A stretch of 64,000 bases of DNA from Candidatus Ruthia sp. Cpac_8_S14 (GCA_021730205.1 CP072533.1:711380-775379), one strand, 5' to 3'; positions 1 through 11,241 are shown, counted from the first letter of the stretch. Made by a program: numbers and translations. The notes: generated by a model from the sequence alone, not told the origin.

Positions 1-761
1 CAGTTAGTGCTGATAAGTTAGAAGAAACCCTAAAAAACAACCCAGATGTTGTTATTGTTGCTTTTGTACATGCTGAAACCTCAACGGGCGCACAATCTGA
101 CGCTAAAGTCTTATGCAAAATTGCACACCAGTATGATTGTATTACTATTGTTGATGCTGTTACTTCTTTAGCTGGCACTGAGTTACGTGTTGATGAATGG
201 GAAATTGATGCGATTTATTCAGGCACACAAAAATGTTTGTCCGCCATGCCAGGTATTTCGCCTATTAGTTTTAGTGAGCGCGCTATTAAAAAACTTAACA
301 CACGAAAAACATTGGTTAACAGTTGGTTTTTGGACCTTAACTTAGTGATGGGGTACTGGAGTAAAGGCGCTAAACGCACCTATCATCACACTGCACCTGT
401 TAATACGCTATATGGCTTACACGAGTCATTAGTAATGATATTGGAAGAGGGTGTTGAAAACTCTTGGACACGTCATCAAAGAAACCATGAACTATTAAGA
501 GATGGTTTGGAGGCAATGGGTATTAACTTCTTAGTGAATAAAAAAGACCGTTTGCCACAATTAAATTCTGTGTTTATCCCTGAAGGTGTTGATGACGCAC
601 AAGTTCGCTCTACTCTACTTAATGATTACAACCTTGAAATTGGTGCAGGTCTTGGTGCTTATGCTGGCAAAGTTTGGCGTATTGGTTTAATGGGTTATAC
701 CTCAAGAAAAGAAAACATCGTTTTATGCCTATCAGCGCTTAAAGAAATTTTAGATAAATAA
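1..761 (+). CDS. Class V aminotransferase (serine/alanine-glyoxylate type), 5' end outside window
   Basis: The frame is open from the first bases to the TAA at 759-761, so about 252 C-terminal residues are visible of a family usually near 390. The PLP-binding lysine lies in the motif SGTQKCLSAMPG, typical of alanine-glyoxylate and serine-glyoxylate aminotransferases. An Asp-Ala sequence (IVDAVTSLAG) upstream matches the aspartate that contacts the PLP ring. The family moves an amino group from serine or alanine to glyoxylate in the cytoplasm, in photorespiratory-type or C1 metabolism. Substrate preference cannot be fixed from sequence alone. The family call is firm; the donor is inferred. Confidence 0.88.
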   Translation, partial: VSADKLEETLKNNPDVVIVAFVHAETSTGAQSDAKVLCKIAHQYDCITIVDAVTSLAGTELRVDEWEIDAIYSGTQKCLSAMPGISPISFSERAIKKLNTRKTLVNSWFLDLNLVMGYWSKGAKRTYHHTAPVNTLYGLHESLVMILEEGVENSWTRHQRNHELLRDGLEAMGINFLVNKKDRLPQLNSVFIPEGVDDAQVRSTLLNDYNLEIGAGLGAYAGKVWRIGLMGYTSRKENIVLCLSALKEILDK

Positions 762-794
762 ATATAGTTAACAAATCATGCCAACTGAGCAACT

Positions 795-1338
795 AACGCA
801 TCGGTTGAATTAAGTACGTCATCGCCTAAAAAGAAGGGCAATACTTCTTTACTGATATTAAAGAATAAGGGATTTCTATATGAGTTAAGTAGAAAAGAAT
901 TGACAATACCAGGAAACTTAACCCAAGAAAAATTCAAAAAGATGGCAGTTCGAAATTATGAGCGCTGGTTTGGTATTGAAAGTGGATCTTACAAACAATA
1001 TAAACATACCTTAAATGACAAGAGTTTAAATATAACAGCTTTTGATTTACACCAAGCTACAGAACATTACTACTCTTGCCTTTTTTTAGTGCTTATTCAA
1101 TATAAGTTTTATTCTCACTACAACAATTTGGTTCATGGCAGTCCATCAAAATGAAGTATTAATTGATATCTTCCCACAAGATAACAAGTTTAAGCGTCGT
1201 TGACCTCAGTTGCTTAAACAAGCTTCGGAGCACTATAAAATCACAGAAGAAGAATTAAACTATTTAAGTGAAAAAGTGACTTACTTGCAAACTTTAACCA
1301 GACGGCTTTGTGAGGAAAAGGTTAAGTCATTTGGTTAA
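795..1338 (+). pseudogene. Remnant of an MNT nucleotidyltransferase-HEPN fusion protein
   Basis: The longest open piece (900-1154) encodes a HEPN-like helical segment with the feature HQATEHYYSCLFLVL. Just upstream, in another frame broken by stops, is GQYFFTDIKE, which matches the junction region of MNT-HEPN proteins. Downstream, again in another frame, MAVHQNEVLIDIFPQD runs into a TGA and continues as HYKITEEELNYL up to the TAA at 1336-1338. The N-terminal nucleotidyltransferase catalytic part is missing. MNT-HEPN proteins are usually toxin-antitoxin or adenylylation systems. The gene is plainly dead, with at least two frameshifts and several stops. Confidence 0.7.
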
Positions 1339-1400
1339 CTCATATATCTATCAAATTTTTATGATAATATGATAAATAAACCAAGCGTAGATTATTTTTG

Positions 1401-1643
<243 letters not shown>

Positions 1644-1752
1644 CTAGTCTATTGTAACAATAAATTTAAACCAAATTTTACCGTGTTGTTGATATCTTTT
1701 ATATTCAGTTTTTAGGTATCATAATTATTTTTTTATCAATCATATTATTGAC

Positions 1753-2418
1753 ATGATATATCGATTACTATTACTATTAACATTGATTATTTCATTACCA
1801 TCACAAGCCAAATTAGAAGAGGGTTTATACGCCAATTTACACACAAATCAAGGGGATATTACTGTCAAACTTGAGTTTGAAAGAACACCACTAACCGTGA
1901 TTAATTTTGTGGGTTTAGCGCAAGGCAGAAAGCATTCAAATATTCAAATCGGAAAACTTTTTTATAATGGCTTAAAGTTTCACCGAGTGATTGATAATTT
2001 TATGGTTCAAGGGGGTGATCCAAAAGGTAATGGCACTGGTGGTCCAGGTTATCAATTCATGGATGAAATTACCAACCTTAAGCATGATGATGGTGGTATT
2101 TTATCTATGGCAAATTCTGGCCCTAATACCAATGGCTCACAATTTTTTATCACTCATAAAGCCACACCTTGGCTAGATGGCAAGCATACTGTCTTTGGTC
2201 GTGTTGTGAAAGGTATGAGTGTGGTTAATCGCATTAAACAAGACGATTTTATTCGCAAAGTTAACATTATTCGTATTGGCGACAAGGCGAAAAACTTTCA
2301 AACTGATGAGGTGGCATTCCAAGCAACTAATGCCAAACTGATGAAAGCAGGGCATTTTGTTGAAATAAATCAAACAGATAAAGGCAATCAACCAAGAAAG
2401 GAGATTTGGTTAAGGTGA
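1753..2418 (+). CDS. Secreted cyclophilin-type peptidyl-prolyl cis-trans isomerase
   Basis: This 221-residue protein has a short hydrophobic signal peptide (about residues 3-18, likely cleaved after SQA) followed by a cyclophilin domain. Family motifs are visible: [14 protein letters not shown], the GSQFFIT active-site strand, and a [12 protein letters not shown] stretch. It catalyses proline isomerisation and should act in the periplasm on newly exported proteins. It stands alone between ferredoxin and a short unassigned ORF. The ATG at 1753 is chosen because it gives a complete signal peptide. Confidence 0.92.
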   Translation: MIYRLLLLLTLIISLPSQAKLEEGLYANLHTNQGDITVKLEFERTPLTVINFVGLAQGRKHSNIQIGKLFYNGLKFHRVIDNFMVQGGDPKGNGTGGPGYQFMDEITNLKHDDGGILSMANSGPNTNGSQFFITHKATPWLDGKHTVFGRVVKGMSVVNRIKQDDFIRKVNIIRIGDKAKNFQTDEVAFQATNAKLMKAGHFVEINQTDKGNQPRKEIWLR

Positions 2419-2436
2419 GCCTATCCATTGATTTGA

Positions 2437-2646
2437 ATGATGGCACAAACATGTCTGTTTATCGCAGGTTCTGGCACTATTATCAAACTTATTGATGATG
2501 AAGTACTGCAAATGACACCCGGTGAAAAACGCATCATCATCGCCCTTTTTAACCAAATTTATGGCAACAGTAAGCGTGACAATCTTTTGCAAGATGCTAT
2601 TTTAATTTTTAAGTTAGAATTATTACCAATTAACGACATTCACTAA
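2437..2646 (+). CDS. Short ORF of unknown function upstream of mraY
   Basis: This 69-codon frame fills the gap between the cyclophilin gene and mraY and ends six bases before the mraY ATG. I do not recognise the product. The stretch [20 protein letters not shown] loosely recalls the start of a response-regulator winged helix, but no acidic receiver precedes it. There is no signal peptide or transmembrane segment. It may be a small gene or the last piece of a decayed one. Low confidence that it is expressed. Confidence 0.3.
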   Translation: MMAQTCLFIAGSGTIIKLIDDEVLQMTPGEKRIIIALFNQIYGNSKRDNLLQDAILIFKLELLPINDIH

Positions 2647-2651
2647 GTTTT

Positions 2652-3737
2652 ATGTTTTTAGAATTAATCAACTTTCTTGCTCAGTTTGATGCTGGATTTA
2701 GTGTTTTAAACTACCTAACTGTTCGTGCTGTACTTTCCATGCTAAGTGCGTTGTTTATTAGTCTTGCTTTAGGGCGTGTTTTTATCAATCGATTACAACA
2801 ATACCAAATTGGCCAAGTGATTAGGACTGACGGTCCTGAATCACACTTAATCAAAGCAGGTACACCAACCATGGGTGGCATACTAATCTTATTTGCATTT
2901 ATGATTAGTGTTTTAATTTGGGGCGATTGGTCTAATATCTATCTATGGATTGTTATTGTCACTTCTATTATATTTGGCGCTATTGGTTTTACGGATGATT
3001 ATCTCAAAATTAAAAACAAATCATCAAATGGTTTAAGTTCTTCAATAAAATTTCTAACTCAATCGTTGGGTGCTGTTGTGATTAGCACTTGGATTGTGCT
3101 AATTTCTCAAGATTCTATTCAAACACAATTACTTATCCCATTTTTAAAAGACGTAGCATTGCCATTAGGCATTGTTGGTTCTTTAATATTGTCATATTTT
3201 GTGATTGTTGGTAGTTCTAATGCGGTTAATTTGACTGATGGTTTAGATGGCCTTGCTATTATGCCAGTTGTGCTCATATCAGGTGCATTGGCTGTTCTTG
3301 CCTATCTCACTGGTCACTATAATTCTTCAAGTTACCCTAATATACCATTCATACCAGACGCTGGCGAATTATTTGTTGTTTGTGTAGCACTTATTGGTGC
3401 TGGATTGGGGTTTTTATGGTTTAACACTTATCCTGCTGAAATTTTTATGGGTGATATAGGCTCGTTGTCTTTAGGTGCGATTTTGGCGGTGATTGCCATC
3501 TTAATTCGCCAAGAAATTTTACTGTTTATTATGGGTGGTGTTTTTGTAGCTGAAACTTTGTCTGTCATTATTCAAGTTGCTTGGTATAAACGCACTAAAC
3601 AGCGTATTTTTTTAATGGCCCCCCTGCATCATCATTTCGAGAAAAAAGGCATGTCTGAGTCAAAAATTATTGTACGCTTTTGGATGGTTACTTTAATTTT
3701 AGTGCTGGTTAGTTTAGCATCAATTAAAATACGCTAA
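2652..3737 (+). CDS. mraY: Phospho-N-acetylmuramoyl-pentapeptide-transferase
   Basis: At 361 residues it has the full family length and about ten membrane segments. It transfers phospho-MurNAc-pentapeptide from UDP to undecaprenyl phosphate, the first membrane step of peptidoglycan synthesis (lipid I). Conserved cytoplasmic loops are present: [33 protein letters not shown] and the [11 protein letters not shown] histidine motif. In most gammaproteobacteria mraY sits in the dcw cluster; here it is about 13 kb from mraZ-rsmH-ftsL-ftsI, so the cluster is split. The dCMP deaminase gene starts two bases after its stop codon. Confidence 0.97.
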   Translation: MFLELINFLAQFDAGFSVLNYLTVRAVLSMLSALFISLALGRVFINRLQQYQIGQVIRTDGPESHLIKAGTPTMGGILILFAFMISVLIWGDWSNIYLWIVIVTSIIFGAIGFTDDYLKIKNKSSNGLSSSIKFLTQSLGAVVISTWIVLISQDSIQTQLLIPFLKDVALPLGIVGSLILSYFVIVGSSNAVNLTDGLDGLAIMPVVLISGALAVLAYLTGHYNSSSYPNIPFIPDAGELFVVCVALIGAGLGFLWFNTYPAEIFMGDIGSLSLGAILAVIAILIRQEILLFIMGGVFVAETLSVIIQVAWYKRTKQRIFLMAPLHHHFEKKGMSESKIIVRFWMVTLILVLVSLASIKIR

Positions 3738-3739
3738 TT

Positions 3740-4186
3740 ATGGGTATATTGGATAAATGGGATGAGCGTTACCTATCACTAGCAAAAGAAGTGTCTACTT
3801 GGTCAAAAGATCCTTCTACACAAGTAGGTGCAGTTACCATTGGTCGTAAAAAAGAGGTACTTTCTCAGGGGTTTAATGGCTTTCCACGAGGCATTCATGA
3901 TACCGATGAGCGCTATAATGACAGAGAAGCCAAATACAAATTTGTGGTTCATGCAGAAATGAATGCCATTTATAATGCCACTTATTCTGGCACTTCACTT
4001 GACGGGGCAACTTTATATGTTTACGGATTGCCTATTTGCTCAGAATGCGCCAAAGGCATCATTCAAGTTAGCATCAAAAGAGTGGTGATAGAAAAATCAA
4101 AAGAATTAGACAATTGGAATCAAAGTGTGGAGTTTTCACAAGAAATGTTTACCGAAGCAGGTGTTGAACTGGTAATTAAAGACTAA
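3740..4186 (+). CDS. Deoxycytidylate (dCMP) deaminase family protein
   Basis: This 148-residue zinc-dependent deaminase has the catalytic HAEMNAI motif (His ligand and proton-shuttling Glu) and the second zinc half-site [10 protein letters not shown]. An N-terminal [10 protein letters not shown] sequence is typical of dCMP deaminases. It would convert dCMP to dUMP for dTTP synthesis in the cytoplasm. It lies two bases after mraY and its TAA overlaps the prfC ATG by one base (TAATG), so the three genes are probably cotranscribed and the last two translationally coupled. ComEB-like and Zn-dCMP enzymes are hard to separate without an alignment. Confidence 0.88.
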   Translation: MGILDKWDERYLSLAKEVSTWSKDPSTQVGAVTIGRKKEVLSQGFNGFPRGIHDTDERYNDREAKYKFVVHAEMNAIYNATYSGTSLDGATLYVYGLPICSECAKGIIQVSIKRVVIEKSKELDNWNQSVEFSQEMFTEAGVELVIKD

Positions 4187-5754
4187 TGAATGAGATATCC
4201 AAACGTCGTACTTTTGCCATTATTTCTCACCCTGATGCTGGCAAAACTACTGTTACTGAAAAGTTGCTGTTATATGCAGGTGCGATTAGAACAGCAGGCA
4301 GTGTAAAAGCAAGAAAAGCCAACACACATGCAACGAGTGACTGGATGGAGATGGAAAAAGAAAGAGGAATTTCCATCACCTCCTCCATCATGCAATTTGA
4401 ATATGAGAATCATGTGATTAACTTATTAGACACACCAGGGCATGAGGACTTTTCTGAAGATACTTATCGCACCCTTACAGCAGTAGATTCAGCACTTATG
4501 GTGATTGACGTTGCTAAAGGCGTAGAAATGCGAACTATTAAGCTTATGGAAGTGTGTCGTTTGCGTGACACGCCAATTCTAACTTTTATCAATAAGTTAG
4601 ATCGTGAAGGCAAAGAACCAATTGATTTACTAGATGAAGTAGAAACCGTGCTTAATATCGAATGTGCACCCATTACTTGGCCAATTGGTATAGGCAAACG
4701 TTTCAAAGGGGTTGTTCATCTACTTGAAAATCAGGTTTATTTATTTGAGACTGGAAAGAATTCTGAGGTTGGTGAAAATATTATTATTGATGGGGTTGAC
4801 AACCCTCAGCTTGATGAAATTTTAGGCGTGGATGTCGTCCTTGAAATGCGTGAAGAGGTTGAACTTATTCGTGAAACAACCACACCCTTTAGTTTAGATG
4901 AGTTTTTAGCTGGTAAACAAACTCCAGTATTTTTTGGCTCAGCCATTTCAAACTTTGGTATTCAAAATCTGCTTGATGGCTTTATCCAATACGCACCTAC
5001 ACCACAAAACAGAGAGTCTGATATTCGCGAAGTAGCGCCAGATGAAATCAAATTAACCGGTTTTATCTTTAAAATTCAAGCTAATATGGATCCAAAACAC
5101 CATGATCGTCTTGCTTTTATGCGTATCGTTAGTGGACAGTACAAAAAAGGTATGAAAGCCCTGCAAATATCAACCAATAAACAAATCAAAATTAGTAATG
5201 CGGTGACTTTTATGTCGCGCGAACGTGCCTCAACAGAGGTGGCTTACGCTGGCGATGTGATTGGTATTCATAACCATGGTGGTATTAGTATTGGCGATAC
5301 CTTTACTCAAGGCGAAAAACTCACTTTTCAGGGTATTCCAAACTTTGCACCAGAGCTTTTCCGTCGTGCTCAACTTAAAGATCCACTCAAAGCTAAAGCT
5401 TTACAAAAAGGCTTAAACCAACTTTCAGAAGAAGGAGCAACCCAAGTATTTCGTCCAATTATCAACTCATCGCAGATTCTAGGTGCTGTTGGTATTTTGC
5501 AATTTGATGTAGTTGCACATCGCTTAAAATATGAATACGGTGTTGATTGTCAATTTGAAGCCATCAATATTGCAACGGCGCGCTGGGTGACAGGCAGTGA
5601 GAAAGACATCGAGCAGCTTAAAATCAAAGCAGGTAATAATGTTGCTATTGATGCAAAAGGCATACTCACTTATCTTGCGCCATCTGGTGTCAACTTACAA
5701 TTAACCATAAAACGCCACCCTAACTTGGTTTTTTCAGCAACCCGTGAGCATTAA
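4186..5754 (+). CDS. prfC: Peptide chain release factor 3
   Basis: This 522-residue translational GTPase recycles RF1/RF2 from the ribosome after peptide release. The G domain is complete: G1 SHPDAGKTT, switch I with RGISITSS, G3 [15 protein letters not shown], and G4 NKLD. The [13 protein letters not shown] stretch distinguishes it from EF-G. Length and C-terminal domains match the family. Its start overlaps the dCMP deaminase stop by one base. The next gene, cytochrome b561, converges on it. Confidence 0.97.
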   Translation: MNEISKRRTFAIISHPDAGKTTVTEKLLLYAGAIRTAGSVKARKANTHATSDWMEMEKERGISITSSIMQFEYENHVINLLDTPGHEDFSEDTYRTLTAVDSALMVIDVAKGVEMRTIKLMEVCRLRDTPILTFINKLDREGKEPIDLLDEVETVLNIECAPITWPIGIGKRFKGVVHLLENQVYLFETGKNSEVGENIIIDGVDNPQLDEILGVDVVLEMREEVELIRETTTPFSLDEFLAGKQTPVFFGSAISNFGIQNLLDGFIQYAPTPQNRESDIREVAPDEIKLTGFIFKIQANMDPKHHDRLAFMRIVSGQYKKGMKALQISTNKQIKISNAVTFMSRERASTEVAYAGDVIGIHNHGGISIGDTFTQGEKLTFQGIPNFAPELFRRAQLKDPLKAKALQKGLNQLSEEGATQVFRPIINSSQILGAVGILQFDVVAHRLKYEYGVDCQFEAINIATARWVTGSEKDIEQLKIKAGNNVAIDAKGILTYLAPSGVNLQLTIKRHPNLVFSATREH

Positions 5755-5755
5755 C

Positions 5756-5790
5756 TAAAAAATTTGATTGAACAATATAAGGTGTTCAAT
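5756..5790 (-). terminator. Intrinsic terminator between prfC and cytochrome b561
   Basis: An 8-bp perfect inverted repeat (ATTGAACA at 5767-5774, TGTTCAAT at 5783-5790) with an 8-nt loop. Read on the minus strand it is followed by CAAATTTTTT, so it best serves the cytochrome b561 gene. It may also stop prfC transcripts. Confidence 0.6.
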
Positions 5791-5807
5791 TATCACGCTA
5801 TTTACCC

Positions 5808-6368
5808 TTAAATCCTCTTGCCAAACATCCTTTTTAAAGTGCTGTCTTTGTCCATAAAATGATGTTTAATAGCGCCTATTAAATGTAGAAAAATAGCAAT
5901 AATCATAGTCCAGCCAGAATTGACATGAGTGCTGTGCATAAAACCAGCAAGAACGGCATTATGTGCAATTGCTTTTTTAGCCACTGGGTCAAAATTAGTG
6001 GCAACAATTTCCAAGCCAAATACTGAAACGCCATGACCGCCTGTACCCGACATAATAAATCCTGAAATTGGCATAACAATCATTGCAATGATTAATACCC
6101 AATGTACAATTTTTGATAAATTATGTTCGATTTTTGTGTAATTAGCTACAGGTTGTAACCAACCATTAACAAAACGCCAATAAACTCTAATCACAATCAC
6201 AGCAAAAATCAAAACACCGATTGACTTATGAATAGAATAAAGTGCAAATACTTCATTCTCGCTCATATAAACCCCTATGACTGCTAAAGTAATGATTACT
6301 AAACCAACCACCCAATGCAACAGCACTGTCAAACCAGATAATTTCTGTTCCGTATCTTTATTTATCAT
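5808..6368 (-). CDS. cybB: Cytochrome b561 family membrane protein
   Basis: This 186-residue protein has four predicted membrane helices. Histidines suitable for two b-type haems occur in LLHWVVGL, YSIHKSIG, IVHWVLII and HLIGAIKHH. CybB-type proteins oxidise quinol and pass electrons within the inner membrane; E. coli CybB is a superoxide:quinone oxidoreductase, but many homologues have unknown partners. No cytochrome partner gene is adjacent. The start ATG at 6368 places the first helix at the usual distance. The gene symbol is by family similarity. Confidence 0.85.
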   Translation of the reverse strand: MINKDTEQKLSGLTVLLHWVVGLVIITLAVIGVYMSENEVFALYSIHKSIGVLIFAVIVIRVYWRFVNGWLQPVANYTKIEHNLSKIVHWVLIIAMIVMPISGFIMSGTGGHGVSVFGLEIVATNFDPVAKKAIAHNAVLAGFMHSTHVNSGWTMIIAIFLHLIGAIKHHFMDKDSTLKRMFGKRI

Positions 6369-6373
6369 AATAT

Positions 6374-6652
6374 TTACTTTTCATCCTTAAATAAATTAAA
6401 ATTTACCTCTGCAAGGTTGGTGTTACCGAATAAACTATTCATTAAACCTGTGCCAGAAAAGTTTGCACGACTAAAATTCGCTTCTCGAAAACCACAAGAA
6501 CTGGAAATGTAGTAGTCAAACTCTTTTCCTGTTATCTTTTTTCCAAGCAAAGATACATTGGCGAACTCTTGATTGTAGGATTCTTCTTCATATAGTAATA
6601 ATACTTTCCAAAAACCTTCAATATGCTTAAATTTAATCAGGTGTGTTTGGTT
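6374..6652 (-). pseudogene. Pentapeptide-repeat protein remnant
   Basis: An open minus-strand frame of 92 codons runs between stops but contains no ATG near its beginning. Its C-terminal part reads as consecutive five-residue units REANF SRANF SGTGL MNSLF, then GNTNL AEVNF: the central Leu/Phe and preceding Asn/Ala pattern of the quadrilateral beta-helix fold. It ends just upstream of the cytochrome b561 start and begins about 20 bases after the gyrA stop. It looks 5'-truncated. Pentapeptide proteins such as Qnr and MfpA bind DNA gyrase, but nothing here shows that function. Confidence 0.6.
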
Positions 6653-6674
6653 TTATCAAAAAAAAGTGTTCTTA

Positions 6675-9254
6675 TTATTTTGTGTCATTTTCACTTTTGA
6701 CTTTCTCATCTTCTGTCTCAGCAATTTTTACAATAGAGACTAATTTTTCATTTTTAACGATATTAATCAAGATTACGCCTTGAGTATTACGACCAATGAT
6801 AGAAACATCAGCCGCTCTAGCACGAACTAAAGTGCCTTTGTTGGAAATTAACATCATCTCATCTTCATCAGTTACCTGAATGGCGCCAACAACTTTGCCA
6901 TTTCTATCTGAAGTTTTAATGGAAATAACACCTGAGCCACCTCGTGCTTGAGTACGATACTCATCAAGCTGCGTACGCTTGCCAAAGCCTTTTTCAGTTG
7001 CTGTCAGAACTGGAGTGTCTTGATTAGCAACAATAAGAGATACCACTTTATCAGCATCTGCTAATTTAATGCCACGTACGCCAATGGCTGTACGTCCTAC
7101 GACACGCACATCTGATTCTTTGAATCGAATGGACTTACCATTAGCTGAAAATAGCATAATATCATGCTCACCTGAGGTAATTTCTACACCAACAAGCTGG
7201 TCGTTACCTCTTAATTCGATGGCAATAATACCACCTTTGCGTGGTCTTGAAAAGTTAGTAAGTGCTGTTTTTTTACACGTGCCACTACTAGTTACCATAA
7301 AGACAAAATGATTTTCATCAAATTCTGAGACTGGTAAAATAGCGTTAATGACCTCTTCTTTTTCTAGTGGTAATAAGTTAACAATCGGCTTGCCACGCGC
7401 TATGCGTGTTGCCATTGGTAACTCATAAACCTTAAGCCAGTGCACTCTTCCTAAGGATGAGAAGCACAAAACTGTATCGTGAGAATTGGCGATAAACAGT
7501 TGATCAACAAAATCTTCATCTTTTACTTTAGTGGCTGCTTTGCCTTTACCACCACGACGCTGTGCTTGATAATCACTTAAAGACTGCGCTTTCACGTAAC
7601 CACTATGAGACAAAGTGACCATACGCTCTTCTTGAGCAATTAAATCCTCAAGCGTTAAATCAATTTTGTGTTCTAAGATTTGCGTCATACGGGCATTAGC
7701 ATAGTTACTTTGAATGTCCATTAACTCTTCACGGATAACTTTCATGAGTCTTTTAGGAGTTTGTAAAATATCTAGCAGATATTTAACGCGCTCTAATAGT
7801 TCATTAAATTCATCAAAAATCTTGTCTTTTTCAAGCCCTGTTAAGCGATGAAGTTTTAAATCTAAGATGGCTTGCGCTTGTTTTTGTGATAATTGATAAT
7901 CGCCATTCATTTGTAAACCTAACTCTTTTGGTAAATCTTCTGGCTTGAACATCGCCATGTCACGATCGCCAATCAATTCTCTAATCACTGAACCTTGCCA
8001 AGTTTTAGCCATTAATGCTGTTTTTGCGTCTGCTGGGTTTGAAGCAGATTTAATCAACTTAATAATGCCATCAATGTTATGTAATGCAATTGATAAACCT
8101 TCTAACAAGTGTGCGCGATTTCTAGCTTTGTTTAAATCAAAAATAGAGCGACGAGTCACTACATCACGTCTATGAGCGATGAACGCCTCTAGGATGCCTT
8201 TTAGTGTCATTAACTTTGGCATACCCTTGTCAATCGCTACCATATTAATACCGAATACAGTTTGCATTTCAGTCAGCTTATACAAATTATTAAGTATCAC
8301 TTCTGGCACTTCGCCACGACGCAATTCAATTACCATGCGCATACCATCTTTATCAGACTCATCACGAAGTCCAGTGATACCATTAATACGCTTATCTTTA
8401 ACAAGTTCTGCAATTTTACCTATCAATTTGGCTTTATTAACTTGATAGGGGAGTTCGGTCACAACAATACTTTGCTTGTCTTCGCTTTCAATATGAGATA
8501 CTGAACGCAAGTAAATTTTACCTTTGCCAGTCTTATAGGTTTGACGAATGTCACTTACACCATTAATAATACCTGCTGTTGGAAAATCTGGACCTGGCAT
8601 GATTTCCAACAATTCATCAATAGTAATGTCTTCATTATCAATGGTTTTCAAACAAGCCTCAATCACTTCACCCAAATTATGAGGCGGAATGTTAGTCGCC
8701 ATACCGACTGCAATACCTGATGAGCCATTGACTAAAAGGTTAGGTATACGCGCTGGTAACACTACAGGCTCTGATTCTGAGCCGTCATAATTATCAATAA
8801 AGTCAACGGTATCTTTTTCTAGATCTCGCAATAACTCATGCGAAAGTTTGGTCATTCGAATCTCTGTATAGCGCATGGCAGCAGCTGAATCACCGTCAAC
8901 TGAGCCAAAGTTACCTTGGCCATCAATTAAAATATTGCGCATTGAAAATGGTTGCGCCATACGTACAATAGTGTCATACACAGCAGTATCACCATGTGGA
9001 TGATACTTACCAATCACATCACCAACAATACGCGCTGATTTTTTATAAGATTTATTATAATCATTACCCAAGACCTCCATGGCGTAAAGTACGCGACGAT
9101 GCACAGGCTTAAGTCCGTCTCGAACATCAGGCAATGCACGCCCAACAATAACACTCATTGCATATTCCAAATAGGAATTACGCATCTCATCTTCAATGGA
9201 AACTACTGGTAAATTTAGCTTGAAATGAGTGGGATATTCAGTATGTTCAGACAT
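6675..9254 (-). CDS. gyrA: DNA gyrase subunit A
   Basis: This 859-residue protein is the DNA-breaking subunit that, with GyrB, introduces negative supercoils. The catalytic tyrosine is in [10 protein letters not shown]. The quinolone-resistance region reads [15 protein letters not shown], with Thr at the position of E. coli Ser83 and Asp retained at the Asp87 position. The GyrA box QRRGGKG, which marks gyrase rather than topo IV, follows near residue 560. Beta-pinwheel blades fill the C-terminal third, ending in an acidic tail. The gene is transcribed alone; parC is 2.5 kb upstream on the same strand. Confidence 0.98.
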   Translation of the reverse strand: MSEHTEYPTHFKLNLPVVSIEDEMRNSYLEYAMSVIVGRALPDVRDGLKPVHRRVLYAMEVLGNDYNKSYKKSARIVGDVIGKYHPHGDTAVYDTIVRMAQPFSMRNILIDGQGNFGSVDGDSAAAMRYTEIRMTKLSHELLRDLEKDTVDFIDNYDGSESEPVVLPARIPNLLVNGSSGIAVGMATNIPPHNLGEVIEACLKTIDNEDITIDELLEIMPGPDFPTAGIINGVSDIRQTYKTGKGKIYLRSVSHIESEDKQSIVVTELPYQVNKAKLIGKIAELVKDKRINGITGLRDESDKDGMRMVIELRRGEVPEVILNNLYKLTEMQTVFGINMVAIDKGMPKLMTLKGILEAFIAHRRDVVTRRSIFDLNKARNRAHLLEGLSIALHNIDGIIKLIKSASNPADAKTALMAKTWQGSVIRELIGDRDMAMFKPEDLPKELGLQMNGDYQLSQKQAQAILDLKLHRLTGLEKDKIFDEFNELLERVKYLLDILQTPKRLMKVIREELMDIQSNYANARMTQILEHKIDLTLEDLIAQEERMVTLSHSGYVKAQSLSDYQAQRRGGKGKAATKVKDEDFVDQLFIANSHDTVLCFSSLGRVHWLKVYELPMATRIARGKPIVNLLPLEKEEVINAILPVSEFDENHFVFMVTSSGTCKKTALTNFSRPRKGGIIAIELRGNDQLVGVEITSGEHDIMLFSANGKSIRFKESDVRVVGRTAIGVRGIKLADADKVVSLIVANQDTPVLTATEKGFGKRTQLDEYRTQARGGSGVISIKTSDRNGKVVGAIQVTDEDEMMLISNKGTLVRARAADVSIIGRNTQGVILINIVKNEKLVSIVKIAETEDEKVKSENDTK

Positions 9255-9335
9255 GATAAAAAGACTTGATTTAAACTACCCTTTATTTTACCTAATTTGA
9301 GTGCAAGTATTGATTTTATTTCAAGCTAAAACCCC

Positions 9336-9378
9336 GCCTTGTGATAAATCTTCCATGAAGAAGTAAGGCTTTTTTTTA
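9336..9378. terminator. Possible terminator between aroG and gyrA
   Basis: GCCTT (9336-9340) pairs with AAGGC (9365-9369), enclosing an inner hairpin TCTTC-CAT-GAAGA. A T-run (9370-9378) follows on the plus strand, and a G-run then TTTT on the minus strand. Both flanking genes are on the minus strand, so the minus reading (end of folE2-aroG) is the relevant one and is weak. Confidence 0.35.
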
Positions 9379-9394
9379 GTGTAAAATTGCGTGC

Positions 9395-10453
9395 TCAGTT
9401 TTGGACTGATGATGCTAGTATTTTAAGCAGATTTTCAGTATCTTGCCAGCCAAGACAAGCGTCGGTAATGCTAATGCCGTATTCTAACGATTTTAACTCA
9501 TCTACCGCTTGAGCACCTTCATTGATGTTAGACTCAATCATCACCCCAAAAATCTTATCTAAGCCTAAACTCACTTGCTTGGCAATTTCATCACCCACTA
9601 ACAATTGGTTTTTAAAATTTTTCTCACTATTAGCATGGGAAAAATCAACCATAACTCTACCTAACAAACCATCTTTTATTAATTTCTTAGCAGCATTGTC
9701 AACATTTTCTTTGCTATAGTTAGGTCCATCGGTAGCACCACGAAGGATAATATGGCAATTTGGATTGCCAGTTGTGGTATAACGATTTGCCACGCCTCTT
9801 TTGCTAATCGACCAAAACATGTGTGAATTGGAAGCCGATACAATTGCATCAATGGCAATTTGGATGTTACCGTTTGTGCCATTTTTAAAACCCACTGGAC
9901 AAGACAGGCCAGATGCCAATTCTCGGTGCGTTTGGCTTTCGGTTGTTCGCGCACCAATTGCTCCCCATGAAATCAAATCAGAGATGTATTGTGGAGTGAT
10001 TAAATCAAGATATTCTGTTGCACTTGGCATGCCCATTTTTGACAAATCTAACAATAAACTTCGAGCCAAATCAAAGCCTTTCTCCATATCAAAACTGCTA
10101 TCTAAATCAGGGTCATAAATAAGCCCTTTCCAACCAATTGTGGTGCGTGGTTTTTCAAAATAAACACGCATAACAATAAATAAATCTTGGTCTAATTCTT
10201 GTTTTATTTTTAACAATCGTTGCGCATAGTCTTTAGCAGCTTTTGGATCATGAATGGAACAAGGCCCAACCACAACTAATAAACGTTTATCCTTGCCGGA
10301 GATGATATCGGCAATAGTTTTTCTTGAGCGAATAATAAAATCAGACTGTGGTTTTTTGACTGGGTATTTTTTAATAAAGCCTATTGGTGGAGTAATGGAT
10401 TCTGCCTTGGTGATGCGAATGTTACTAATTTTATTTAAGATTTTTTTTAGCAT
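9395..10453 (-). CDS. aroG: 3-deoxy-7-phosphoheptulonate (DAHP) synthase, class I
   Basis: This 352-residue enzyme condenses phosphoenolpyruvate with erythrose 4-phosphate to start the shikimate pathway. Family motifs are VVGPCSIHD (metal/PEP site), YFEKPRTTIGWKG, GARTTESQTHRE, FKNGTNG, and VMVDFSHANS. It belongs to the AroF/G/H type (class I alpha); which feedback-inhibited isoform it is cannot be told by eye. Its start overlaps the folE2 stop by seven bases, so the two are likely cotranscribed. Confidence 0.95.
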   Translation of the reverse strand: MLKKILNKISNIRITKAESITPPIGFIKKYPVKKPQSDFIIRSRKTIADIISGKDKRLLVVVGPCSIHDPKAAKDYAQRLLKIKQELDQDLFIVMRVYFEKPRTTIGWKGLIYDPDLDSSFDMEKGFDLARSLLLDLSKMGMPSATEYLDLITPQYISDLISWGAIGARTTESQTHRELASGLSCPVGFKNGTNGNIQIAIDAIVSASNSHMFWSISKRGVANRYTTTGNPNCHIILRGATDGPNYSKENVDNAAKKLIKDGLLGRVMVDFSHANSEKNFKNQLLVGDEIAKQVSLGLDKIFGVMIESNINEGAQAVDELKSLEYGISITDACLGWQDTENLLKILASSVQN

Positions 10454-11241
10454 TTTTGATTTTCAATAAGTGCATAAGCTGAATGGTTATGAATCGATTC
10501 AAAATTTTCCGATTCAAGACGGTAATAACTAATTCTATCATCTGCATTTAAATCGACTGCAATATCACGTACTAAGTCCTCAACAAATGCAGGATTATTA
10601 TACGCTCTTTCAGTCACCATTTTTTCATCATCGCGTTTAAGAATGGCATAAAGTTCGCATGAAGCTTTACGTTCAGCCAAATCAATCAAATCTTCAATAT
10701 ACAAAGTTTTGCCTTTGGCTGCTTTAGCCTTAATAGTAATGTGCGAGCGTTGATTATGCGCCCCATATTTAGAAATACTTTTTGAACAAGGACATAGACT
10801 AGTCACGGGTACCACAACTTTCATCACCACTTGTGCCCCACTTTTATTTAGTGTACCATATAGAGCCACTTGATAGTCCATCATTGACTCAACGCCTGAA
10901 GATGGGGCTTTTTTCTTCCTAAAGAAAGGAAAATTAAGCGTGATGTGTACAATATCTGATTTAAGTCTTTCTCTTACTTTATCAACAATTTTATCGAAAT
11001 TATGCGCACTAAACTCACAAGGGCCTTCATGTAAAATTTCAATAAAGCGTGACATATGCGTACCTTTAACATGCTCGGGTAAGGACACTGTCATGGTAAA
11101 AATACCTATTGTAGGTATTTTATTACCATCACAATCAATATAAGTAATAGGATAAGTAATGTCTTTGATGCCTACTTTATCAATGATAATTCGACGAGTA
11201 TCAGCACTATTTTGTGTATCAGGTAAATGAGTCGCGCTCAT
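10447..11241 (-). CDS. folE2: GTP cyclohydrolase FolE2 (type IB)
   Basis: This 264-residue protein converts GTP to 7,8-dihydroneopterin triphosphate, the entry step to folate and to queuosine. The family hallmarks are the metal-binding Cys region LCPCSKSIS, a downstream HNQRSH sequence and an N-terminal HMSRFIEIL motif. FolE2 uses various metals and often substitutes for zinc-dependent FolE. It overlaps aroG downstream and the queD remnant upstream by four bases, an old pterin operon. With queD broken, folate is the likely remaining sink. Confidence 0.95.
   Translation of the reverse strand: MSATHLPDTQNSADTRRIIIDKVGIKDITYPITYIDCDGNKIPTIGIFTMTVSLPEHVKGTHMSRFIEILHEGPCEFSAHNFDKIVDKVRERLKSDIVHITLNFPFFRKKKAPSSGVESMMDYQVALYGTLNKSGAQVVMKVVVPVTSLCPCSKSISKYGAHNQRSHITIKAKAAKGKTLYIEDLIDLAERKASCELYAILKRDDEKMVTERAYNNPAFVEDLVRDIAVDLNADDRISYYRLESENFESIHNHSAYALIENQKC

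Noticed and set aside
2437..2646. Response-regulator DNA-binding domain before mraY
   Set aside because: The similarity is limited to a few residues (LQMTPGEKR) and the recognition helix is missing.
8179..8504. Plus-strand ORFs inside gyrA
   Set aside because: Shadow frames antisense to conserved coding sequence; the same applies to similar frames opposite uvrA, ccmF, parC and amtB.
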